Shown here: positions 20,401-30,164 of the stretch, one piece after another | Position numbering within the stretch: the first letter of the stretch is position 1 | Layout of the letters: every line of letters starts with the position of its first letter | Source of the DNA: an uncultured Clostridium sp. | GTDB lineage: Bacteria > Bacillota > Clostridia > TANB77 > CAG-508 | Direction: 5' to 3' | NCBI GenBank assembly: GCA_947303785.1 | Contig: CAMYZH010000018.1 | Coordinates: 1 to 32,673, forward strand | DNA: 32,673 nt | Notes under the pieces: generated by a model | What the model was told of the DNA's origin: nothing | The model's input: only the letters and a program-made list of their open reading frames with translations | Database searches by the model: none | Made by a program: the position numbers and the translations under genes

Positions 20401-23301
20401 ACAGTTCCAGAAGGATTAGAATTTTTACCAAATAGTGCAATTAACCGAAAATATGGATGGCATACATTTAATGAACAAAATAATTCAGGATGGAAACAAG
20501 GAATTAAGACAGATTACTTACAAGATACAGTAATTTCTGCATTTGATAAAACAAAAAAAGACCAAACACAATATGACCAAAATAGAGGAACTGGAATTGA
20601 CAAAGGCGTAAGTTATGTAGAAGTACAAGTTGAATTCAAAATGGTTTCAAATAGACAAGAAAAAATAAAAAATATAGCAGAAATCACACAAGATGATGGA
20701 GATGATAATGATTCAACACCAAATAACAAGGTAGAAACAGAAGATGATGAAGATTTTGATGTAATAATCCCACCAGTATATGATTTAGCATTAAAGAAAT
20801 ATGTATCATCATTAACAGATGCAACAAATACATCAAAGAAGATAGCAGATGAAGAAAAAAGAGAATTACATATAACAAATGTATCTGCTTTAGAAAATAG
20901 AAGAGGAAATCAAAGAGCAGATGCAACATATTCATTTGGATTAGATAAAGATCAGGTCCCAGTGACTGTAGCCAAAGGAGATAATGTAGTATATACAATA
21001 AGAGTATATAATGAAGGTTTAGCAGATGGAAAAGTATTAGAATTGATAGATACTGTACCAGATGAATTAATTTTCCTACCAGATAGTGCAATAAATCAAA
21101 AATATAATTGGGAAGAATTTGAAGATCAATCAAATTCAGGATGGAAAAAGGGAATAAAAACTGATTATTTAAAAGATACAACTATTCCTGCATTTGATAA
21201 TACAAAGATAAATCAATCTAATTATAATCAAGCAACTGAGACAGGAATTGATAAAGGTGTAAGTTATGCTGAAGTTAAAATTGAATTTAAAGTTAATACT
21301 ACAGAAATTAAAAAATTAAGAAATTTAGCAGAAATAACACAAGATGATGGACCAGATAATGATTCTACACCAAATAATAAGATTGAGACAGAAGATGATG
21401 AAGATTTTGATGTAGTCATACCTTCAGTATATGATTTAGCATTAAAGAAATATGTATCATCATTAACAGATGCAACAAACACATCAAAGAAAATAGAAGA
21501 TGAAGAAAAAAGACAGTTACATATAACTAATGTAGATGAATTGAAAAATAGAAAAAATAACCAAGGACCAGCAGATGCAACATATACATTTGGACTAGAT
21601 AAAGAAACAACACCTGTACATGTTTCAGAAGGAGATAATGTAGTATATACACTAAGAGTATATAATGAAGGCTTGACAGATGGAAAAGTATTAGAAATAG
21701 TTGATAATGTTCCAGAAGGTCTAGTATTCCTAAAAGATAGTTCTATTAATAGAAAATATGGATGGGAAGAATTTGAAGAAGAAGATGTAGAAGATGGTCA
21801 ATGGGAAGAAGGAATTAGAACAACATACTTAAAAGATACAATTATACCTGCATTTAGTTCTGCAAAAGAAAATCAAAACAATTATAATGAAACAACAGGA
21901 ACAGGAATAGATCATGGTGTAAGTTTTGCAGAGATTAAAATTGAATTTAAAGTAAATACTTCTGAATTAAAAGAATTAATGAACATAGCAGAAATAACAG
22001 ATGATGATGGACCAGATGATGACTCTGACCCAAATAATCAGGATCCAGAAGAAGATGATGAAGACTTTGATATTATAATTCCAACTAAATATGATTTAGC
22101 ATTAAGAAAATTTATAACTAAAATTGATAATAAAGAAATTAAAGATAGAGTTCCAAGTGTAAATGCAACCGCTCTAAAAGACGGATCAAAAACAACAGCA
22201 GAATACAAACATACCAAAGAACCAAAAGTAGTTGTAAAAGGACAGGTTGTAACATATACTATTAGAGTTTACAATGAAGGAACAGTAGATGGTAGGGCTA
22301 CAGAAATAAGAGATGACCTACCAGAAGGAATTACATATCTTCCAGAACATGAAACCAATATTAAATATAACTGGAAAATGTATGATAAAGATGGTGCTGA
22401 AACAGATGATGTTACAAAAGCAGTAATGATTAAAACAGATTATGGAAAAGAAGAAATAATTTCAGGATTTGACTAAGATACAATGAATACTCCAGATTAC
22501 ATGGATGTTGAAGTTGCTTTTAAAGTTACTAAAGATAGTGCGACAGCAGGAGACAAGGTAATTATAAATACAGCCGAAATAACAGACGATAACGGAAAAG
22601 ATATTGATTCTACACCAAATAACCTAAAAGATGGTGAAGATGATATAGATAAAGAATACATAAGATTAAAATACTTCGATTTATCACTACTAAAATATGT
22701 AAGTAAAGTAGTTGTAACCGAAGATGGAAAAACAAAAGAAACTGAGACAAAATATGACGGAACAGAAAATCCAGAGCCAGTTGTAAAAGTTGAATTAAAT
22801 AAGAAAAAATTAAAAACAACTCAAGTTAAATATTTTTACTCAATCAAGATTACAAATGAAGGTGAAATTGATGGATATGCAAAAGAAATAACTGATCGAA
22901 TTCCAGACGGACTTGCTTTCTATGAAGAAGATAATAAAGACTATGGATGGAAAGTTTCGACAGATGGAATAGTAAAGACAGATTATTTGAAAGATACATT
23001 ATTAAAACCAGGAGAGAGTGCAGTTGTTCCAATAGTTTTAAGATGGGTTAATTCAGAAACAAATCTTGGACAAAAAGTAAATGTTGCTGAAATTAGCAAA
23101 GATGAAAATGAATTTGGAGCACCTGATATTGATTCTACACCAAACAATAATAAAGAAGGTGAAGATGATCAAGATAATGCAATCGTAGTATTGTCAATAC
23201 AAACAGGTTCTGCACCACTATATATTACTTTAATAATTACAATCTTATCAATAATAAGTGTTGGAAGTTATACAATATACAAAAGAGTATTAAGAAAATA
23301 G
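17476..23301 (+). CDS. Giant thioester-domain (TED/TQxA) surface adhesin with 7 DUF11/CnaB-like repeats, interrupted by an in-frame TAA at 22474-22476
   Basis: Signal peptide; TED motifs VICLNQ (Cys codon 17734) and YQFAIW (Gln codon 18040); repeats starting D[LV][AS]LxK; C-terminal TM with basic tail. ORFs 17476..22476 and 22483..23301 are in the same frame. Confidence 0.8.
20776..22080 (+). repeat. Near-identical tandem DUF11-like units at DNA level (about 651-bp period)
   Basis: gtatatgatttagcattaaagaaatatgtatcatcattaacagatgcaacaaa[t/c]acatcaaagaa at 20776 and 21427. Confidence 0.8.
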
Positions 23302-23335
23302 ACAAAATGTAAATAAGAATACAAAAGAAAATGAA

Positions 23336-23384
23336 GTGAACCCAAATTGTTAGACCAAAGTTTAACAGGTGGGTTCATTTTTTA
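23336..23384 (+). terminator. Rho-independent terminator after first adhesin
   Basis: tgaaccca...tgggttca with inner tgtta/taaca pairing, followed by tttttt. Confidence 0.75.
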
Positions 23385-23468
23385 TGCATAAAAAATATTA
23401 ACACTATTTCTAAAATATGAAATTCAAATAAAACAATACAGAATATTACTAAAATATTACAAAAAGCC

Positions 23469-23497
23469 TTGCAATTGTAACAAAAATGTAATATAAT
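23469..23497 (+). promoter_or_regulatory. Sigma-A-type promoter for second adhesin
   Basis: TTGCAA, 17 bp, TATAAT. Confidence 0.65.
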
Positions 23498-23613
23498 GAT
23501 AATGTATGTAGTCGCAATTTCCCTAGAGAAAGATTACATATATATAGTAAAGAATTTTTTAGGATGTTCAATGATGATTTTAAAAATTATCAGGGATGTT
23601 TAAGGAGGATATT

Positions 23614-26600
23614 GTGAAAGAAAGAAGAATTTTAAGCAAGATTTTAGCAATTATTTGTTTAATAGCCATTGCTATGCCTAGTTTCTCACAAGTTATTGCT
23701 GCAACTGTAGAGCAAGTTGGCGCAACTAAAGGAACTACAGCAAAATTCGGAATAAGTCTTTTAAATCAAGACGGATGGGGATATAGAATCCAAGAAAGAA
23801 ATGTTTATAAAACATATGAAATTAAAGGTACCACTAAAGATTATAGTAGGGATCTTTATTGTTTAGACTTTAATAAGAGATTCCCATCAGAAAATGGAAA
23901 CGCAAATACATATACGAATACAGGAGAAATTACAAATTCTATAAACAATAGTGATAGAATTAAACTAATTGCTGAAAATATGTATCTTACAAGCATGACA
24001 CAAGAAGAAAAAGATGAGGCATTATTAAGAATCTTTTCAAACTTAATAGAAAGAACATCTGGAGATGCAAATCCAGTTACACTTGACTTCATTAAAAGAA
24101 CAATAAATGAAGGAGATATATTCTTTGCTCAACAAAGTGCAATATGGAAATATACTAATAATATTGAATGGCAAGGAACAGCAATATGGTTTACAACAAA
24201 AGAAAATCCTGAAAGTAATGATTGGTATCAAGTATCAAACATAGGTCAAGCAAGATATGAACTTATGAAAGAAATATATAATTATTTTACAGGAACATTA
24301 TCTAGCCAATCAAACCTTACAAATCCATCACTAAAAAAATCTCCAAAAACTTCTACAGAAACAGAAGATGGATATATTGTAGGACCATTTCATATTAAAT
24401 CCGGAAACAATCCTAATTATACAGTAGATTTATATGATCAATCAGATGCAAAAATAACAAACTACACATTAGTTGATAAAGATGGAAATAGATTGTCAAC
24501 AACTTTAGATAAAACTTTAGATAGAGATTTTTACATATTACTTCCATTAAAAACAACAACGACAAGAGTTATATTATTATTAAATTACTATAATTACGAG
24601 ACAAAAACATCTGTATGGACTAATGCAGAAAATAATTCTCAACCACTATTAGAAGTTGAAAGAGAAAAGACTCGTGGACAAGACTCTGATGAAGTAATAA
24701 TAGAAAAACCTGAAAAGATATATGATTTAGCATTAAGAAAATATATTGTAAAAGTTGGAGAAACAGAAATCACAGATAGAACACCTAAAATTACATATAA
24801 TAATGAAGATAAAGAAATAAATTACAAACATAAAAAAGATCCAGTTACCTTAAATGCTGGAGATACAGTAGTATATGATATTACAGTTTATAATGAAGGA
24901 AATCAAAAAGCTACTGCTACAAGGATTAGAGATATTTTACCTAATGGACTTGAATTTGTAAAAGATAGTACAATAAATAGAAAATATGGTTGGATAGTAT
25001 CACAAGATGGATCTTATATAGTTACATCATATACTAAAGACTATGAACTTGATGCTTTTGATTCTAATACTAAAAAATTATCAAGTATTACTGTTCAAGT
25101 TGAATGTAGAGTTAAGCCAGATGTTACATCTGGAGTATTAACAAATGTAGCAGAAATTGTTGAAGATAATATAGAAGACATAGACTCTGTGCCAGGTTCA
25201 AATAATATTGAACAATCTGAATTACCAGATTATAAAGGTAAAGAATCAAACAAAGATGATTTAAGTGATGATGATTATTTCTATAGAGGACAAGAAGATG
25301 ATGATGATTTTGAAAAAGTTACAGTTGAAGAAATAAAATTAGATTTAGCTTTAAGAAAATACATCACAACAGTAAATGGAGAAAACCAAGGAAGAGAGCC
25401 AGTAGTAGATGTAACTCCACTAAAAAATGGACAAACAACTGCAAATTATACTCATCCTAAAAATCCAGTAGAAGTTAAAAAAGGTGATATAGTTACATAT
25501 TCAATTAGAGTATATAATGAAGGACCACAAGATGCTTATGCAAACGAAATTACAGACTACATACCAGAAGGTTTAGGATTTATAGTTAACCACAAAGTTA
25601 ACTATACAAATAACTGGAAAGTTGTAGAAAATGAAAACAATAAAATTGTTAAATTAAATACAATAGAAGGTGCTACAAAAAATCTAAGTCTTTCAGACTT
25701 CAATGATATAACATCATTAGATGATGTAGACGTTGTAGAAGGAAAAGCTACAATAAAAACAAATAAATTAAAATATACAGAAAATAGTACAGAAAATCTA
25801 ATTGAAGCTTTTAACAATTCAAAGACAGAACCATCAAGCAAAGTTGTACAAGTCGTATGTGTTGTTTTAGCAGATAATATTGAGCAAGATCCAATTAAAA
25901 ACATAGCAGCAGTTACAGACGAAAGAGATAAAGATGGAAATAAAAGAACAGATAGAGATTCACAACCAGAAGAAGTAGACCCAGAAACATATCCAGAAAA
26001 TACAAATATTCAAGATGATGACGATTATGAAAAAATAATATTAGTAAATAAAATATATGATTTAGCATTAAGAAAATATGCAACAAAATTAAATGATATT
26101 GATATTACAGATAGAGTTCCAAATCCTGAATTACCTACATTAATAAATGGAACAACAGCTACATACAAACATATTAAATCACCAATTGAAATAGAAGTAG
26201 GAGATAGAGTTGTATATACAATTAGAGTATATAATGAAGGAAATCAAGATGCTTATGCAAGCAAAATAGTTGATCATTTACCAGCACAATTAAAATTCTT
26301 ACCAGATGATGAAATTAATAAAAAATATAATTGGAAAGCTGAAGGACAAATAGTAAGTACAGATTATTTAGCTAAAGGAAAAAGCGAAAATGCTTTAATA
26401 AAAGCATTTGATGGAACTACATTAGATAGTAAATATGTTGAAATAGCATGTGAAGTTGTTAAAACAGAAAACATGCCAGAAAAAATAACAAACATAGCTG
26501 AAATAGCTGAATTTACAGATGCTGATGAAAAGCAAGTTACAGATAGAGATTCACAAGTAAATAATGTAAATATGCCAAGTGAAAGTGAATTACCAAACTA

Positions 26601-28455
26601 TAAAGATGATGAATTAAACAAAGAATATATACCAGGACAACAAGATGATGATGACTTTGAAAAATTAATACTAATAAAGAAAAATTATGATTTAGCATTA
26701 AAGAAATTCTTAACATCAGTTGATGGAGAAGAAATAAAACCATCTAGATTAAAAAGTGTTGATACTAACCCATTAAAAAATGGAGAAAAAGATGCTAAAT
26801 ATGATATGGATAAATCAATTGTAAAAGTTAAGACAGGTTCTAATGTTGTATACACAATTAGAGTATATAACGAGGGTGAAATGAATGCATATGCAGAGCA
26901 AGTAAAAGATAATATCCCAGAAGGATTAGAATATGTTACAGATAGTTCAATAAACAGAACATACAGATGGAAAGTAGAAAATGGAAAAGTAATTACAGAT
27001 TACCTTTCAAAAGAAGTAAATCCAGATAAAGTATTAAAAGCATTTAATAAAGAAACTGGCGAGATTAGTTACCAAGAAGTTAAAATAGAATTCAAAGTTG
27101 TAACTAAAGAAATAAAAGTAATTACAAACATAGCTGAAATCAAGACAGATGATGGTGATGATATAGATTCAACACCAGATAATGACAAACCTGAAGAAGA
27201 TGATCAAGATTATGATAATATAGTACCAGCAGTTTATGATTTAGCATTACAAAAATTCATAACAAAAGTTGATAATAAAGCTATAGATTCAAGAATACCA
27301 CTTGTATCAGTAGATAAAGATGGTAAGATTACATATAACCATTCACACGATCCATTAACAGTAGTTAATAAAAATGTGATAATATATACAATTAGAGTAT
27401 ATAATGAAGGAAACATTGAAGCATATGTTGAAGAAGTAAAAGATGATATTCCAGAAGGATTAGTATATTTACCAAATCATGAAATCAACAAAAAATATGA
27501 TTGGAAATTATATGATAAAGATGGAAAAGAAGTTGACAGCATAGAAAAAGCAAAATATGTAAGAACAGATTATTTATCAAAAGCAAAATCAGCTGAAAGA
27601 AATGAAAATAATCAACTAAAACCATTTGATAAAACTGCAGGAATTTCAGATTCAAATCCTGATTACAGAGATGTTCAAGTAGCATTCCAGATAGATCAAT
27701 CAAAAATGCCTGTAACTAGCAGAAGAATCAAAAACATTGCTGAAATAACAAATGATGATGGAGATGATATTGATTCAACACCAGACAATGACGATCCAAA
27801 TGAAGATGATATTGATGATGAAGAAGTAGAATTAAAATACTTTGACTTATCACTATTAAAATATGTATCAAGAGTAGTAGTTAATGAAGATGGCGTAGTT
27901 AAACAAATAAATACAGGACATGATGGAAGTGAAAATCCAGAACCAGTAGTTAAAGTTGAAATTGACAGAAAGAAATTAAATAAGACTTCAGTAACATTTA
28001 TTTATACAATTAAAGTTACAAACGAAGGTGAAATTGAAGGATATGCTAAAGAAATAAAAGATAGAATTCCAGAAGGATTAGAATTCTATAAAGAAGATAA
28101 TCCAAATTGGAAAATTGATAGTGAAGGAATAGTAACAACAGACGCTTTAGCAAATAAATTATTAAAACCAGGAGAAAGCGCTACAGTTGAAATTGCATTA
28201 AGATGGAAAAAATCTGAAAATAATATGGGTACAAAAATTAATACAGCAGAAATAAGCAAAGATGAAAACCCATATGGAACACCAGATATAGACTCTACAC
28301 CAGATAATAATAAAGAAGGTGAAGATGATCAAGATACAGCTCCAGTTGCACTTTCAATTAAAACAGGTTCTGCACCAACATATATAGTATTATCAATAAC
28401 TATTATGACAATATTAGCAACAGGATTCTATTCAATTAAAAGATTTGTATTATAA
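23614..28455 (+). CDS. Giant thioester-domain (TED/TQxA) surface adhesin with 6 DUF11/CnaB-like repeats
   Basis: SD aaggagg before GTG 23614 (listed ATG 23596 contains the SD). Signal peptide; LYCLDF (Cys codon 23860) and QQSAIW (Gln codon 24133); six D-L-[AS]-L-x-K repeats; C-terminal TM. Confidence 0.85.
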   Translation: MKERRILSKILAIICLIAIAMPSFSQVIAATVEQVGATKGTTAKFGISLLNQDGWGYRIQERNVYKTYEIKGTTKDYSRDLYCLDFNKRFPSENGNANTYTNTGEITNSINNSDRIKLIAENMYLTSMTQEEKDEALLRIFSNLIERTSGDANPVTLDFIKRTINEGDIFFAQQSAIWKYTNNIEWQGTAIWFTTKENPESNDWYQVSNIGQARYELMKEIYNYFTGTLSSQSNLTNPSLKKSPKTSTETEDGYIVGPFHIKSGNNPNYTVDLYDQSDAKITNYTLVDKDGNRLSTTLDKTLDRDFYILLPLKTTTTRVILLLNYYNYETKTSVWTNAENNSQPLLEVEREKTRGQDSDEVIIEKPEKIYDLALRKYIVKVGETEITDRTPKITYNNEDKEINYKHKKDPVTLNAGDTVVYDITVYNEGNQKATATRIRDILPNGLEFVKDSTINRKYGWIVSQDGSYIVTSYTKDYELDAFDSNTKKLSSITVQVECRVKPDVTSGVLTNVAEIVEDNIEDIDSVPGSNNIEQSELPDYKGKESNKDDLSDDDYFYRGQEDDDDFEKVTVEEIKLDLALRKYITTVNGENQGREPVVDVTPLKNGQTTANYTHPKNPVEVKKGDIVTYSIRVYNEGPQDAYANEITDYIPEGLGFIVNHKVNYTNNWKVVENENNKIVKLNTIEGATKNLSLSDFNDITSLDDVDVVEGKATIKTNKLKYTENSTENLIEAFNNSKTEPSSKVVQVVCVVLADNIEQDPIKNIAAVTDERDKDGNKRTDRDSQPEEVDPETYPENTNIQDDDDYEKIILVNKIYDLALRKYATKLNDIDITDRVPNPELPTLINGTTATYKHIKSPIEIEVGDRVVYTIRVYNEGNQDAYASKIVDHLPAQLKFLPDDEINKKYNWKAEGQIVSTDYLAKGKSENALIKAFDGTTLDSKYVEIACEVVKTENMPEKITNIAEIAEFTDADEKQVTDRDSQVNNVNMPSESELPNYKDDELNKEYIPGQQDDDDFEKLILIKKNYDLALKKFLTSVDGEEIKPSRLKSVDTNPLKNGEKDAKYDMDKSIVKVKTGSNVVYTIRVYNEGEMNAYAEQVKDNIPEGLEYVTDSSINRTYRWKVENGKVITDYLSKEVNPDKVLKAFNKETGEISYQEVKIEFKVVTKEIKVITNIAEIKTDDGDDIDSTPDNDKPEEDDQDYDNIVPAVYDLALQKFITKVDNKAIDSRIPLVSVDKDGKITYNHSHDPLTVVNKNVIIYTIRVYNEGNIEAYVEEVKDDIPEGLVYLPNHEINKKYDWKLYDKDGKEVDSIEKAKYVRTDYLSKAKSAERNENNQLKPFDKTAGISDSNPDYRDVQVAFQIDQSKMPVTSRRIKNIAEITNDDGDDIDSTPDNDDPNEDDIDDEEVELKYFDLSLLKYVSRVVVNEDGVVKQINTGHDGSENPEPVVKVEIDRKKLNKTSVTFIYTIKVTNEGEIEGYAKEIKDRIPEGLEFYKEDNPNWKIDSEGIVTTDALANKLLKPGESATVEIALRWKKSENNMGTKINTAEISKDENPYGTPDIDSTPDNNKEGEDDQDTAPVALSIKTGSAPTYIVLSITIMTILATGFYSIKRFVL

Positions 28456-28471
28456 TAAATAATATAAAAGA

Positions 28472-28504
28472 AGGGCTAAACAATTTAAGTTTAGCTCTTT
28501 TTTT
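28472..28504 (+). terminator. Rho-independent terminator
   Basis: gggctaaac aattta agtttagctc ttttttt. Confidence 0.8.
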
Positions 28505-28560
28505 GATTGTTCAAAAGAGTAAGAATAATTAATAAAAATAAGATAGAAAGGAGAATAATT

Positions 28561-30089
28561 ATTTTAAGTATTATAAATAGTACCACACTAATAGGAATAA
28601 CAGGTTATAAAGTTGAAGTCCAAGTTGATGTTACCAACAACCTGGAAAAATGGGAAATCGTTGGGCTTCCAGATATTAGTGTAAGAGAATCAAAAGAACG
28701 AGTAAGAGCTGCAATAAAAAATAGTGGATATGAGCTACATGGAAAAAGAATACTAATAAATTTAGCACCTGCAGAAATAAAAAAAGAAGGAGCAGTATTT
28801 GATTTAGCAATTGCAATAGGAATATTATCAAACATCGGAATTGTAAGAAATAGATTAATTAATAATTATGCATTTTTAGGAGAGTTATCATTAGATGGAA
28901 CCTTAAATTCAATATCAGGAATACTTCCAATGTGTATAGAACTAAAACGATTAGGAATAAAAAAAGTAATTGTACCAATAGAAAGAACAAAAGAAGCGGC
29001 AATAGTAAAAGGGCTAGAAGTATATGGAGCAGAATCATTAAGACAAGTAGTAGATTTTTTAAATGGAGATACTACTATTGAAAAAGAAGAATCAAATGCA
29101 GAGAAATTGATGAAAAAGGATAGAACTATTTCAATTGATTTTGATGAAATTGTAGGACAAGAAAATGTAAAACGTGCATTAGAAATTGCAGCAGCACGGA
29201 GGTCATAATTGTTTATTGATTGGAAGCCCAGGATCACGGAAAGACAATGTTATCAAAAAGAATAGCAACAATACTTCCAGATATGAATTTTGAAGAAATG
29301 ATGGAAGTAACAAAAATTCATAGTGTTGCAGGAATGTTAAAAGATGGAGAATTGATTTTTGAAAGACCATTCAGAAGTCCACATCATACAGCATCGAAAA
29401 TATCTTTAATTGGTGGAGGGAAAAATGCTAAACCAGGCGAAATTAGTTTAGCACACAGAGGAATACTTTTTTTAGATGAATTACCTGAATTTAGTAAAAA
29501 TACATTAGAAGTTTTACGAATTCCCATAGAGGATAGAAAAGTTTTAATTAATCGTGCAAATACTGTATGTGAATATCCTGCAAGTTTTATGCTTGTTGCA
29601 TCTATGAATCCTTGCCCATGTGGGTATTATGGTTCAAAAGAAAAAGAGTGTAGCTGTTCAGCCAAAGATGTAAGAAAATATATGAATAAAATAAGTGGGC
29701 CTCTGTTAGATAGAATTGATATACAAGTTGAAGTTCAAAGTACTGATTATACAAAAATAAATCCTAATATGAAGATAGAATCTTCAAAAACAGTAAAAGA
29801 AAGGGTAAATAGAGCAAGAAGAATACAAGAAAAAAGATATGAAGGATTTAACATATTTTCTAATTCAGAACTCACCCCGCAACTTATAGAAAAATATTGT
29901 GTTATAAATGAAGAGAGTAGAGGTTTATTAAATATGGCTTTCAAAAGATTGAATTTAAGTTCAAGGGCATATAATAGAATCTTAAAAGTTGCTAGAACCA
30001 TTGCAGATTTAAGAGAAGCAAAAAACATCGAAAAACAAGATATTGCAGAAGCAATACAATATAGGAGTTTAGATAAAAAATATTTTTAA
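28561..30089 (+). CDS. comM: ComM/YifB-family Mg-chelatase-like AAA ATPase, continuous only with +1 shifts at 29197 and 29237
   Basis: SIINSTTLIGITGYKVEVQVDV...[32 protein letters not shown]...SPHHTASKISLIGGG...GEISLAHRGILFLDELPEF. 636 nt + 1 + 39 nt + 1 + 852 nt. Apparent ATT start after SD aaaggag. Confidence 0.8.
29197..29200 (+). other. Candidate +1 frameshift/quadruplet site CGGA (GCA GCA C GGA GGT)
   Basis: Zero frame: CGG AGG TCA TAA. +1: GGA GGT CAT AAT = GGHN, expected in ComM. Confidence 0.65.
29237..29240 (+). other. Candidate +1 frameshift/quadruplet site CGGA (GGA TCA C GGA AAG)
   Basis: In the frame giving [13 protein letters not shown], the next codon is CGG. Skipping C gives GGA AAG ACA = GKT of Walker A. 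Confidence 0.65.
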
Positions 30090-30164
30090 TGACTAATAAT
30101 AAAGATACAAAAATAAATGTAGATATGGAGCAATTGTAAATATTAAAAAGTAAGGAGGAAAAAT

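Noticed and set aside
20105-21181. Leu-rich minus-strand ORFs (111 and 165 aa) antisense to adhesin repeats
   Set aside because: They mirror acidic repeat coding DNA, have low-complexity Leu/His composition and no SD; shadow ORFs.
16866-29237. Ordinary CGG-to-Gly or CGG-to-Trp sense reassignment
   Set aside because: Reassigning CGG as a triplet would leave the downstream reading frame wrong at all three sites; a one-base skip is required.
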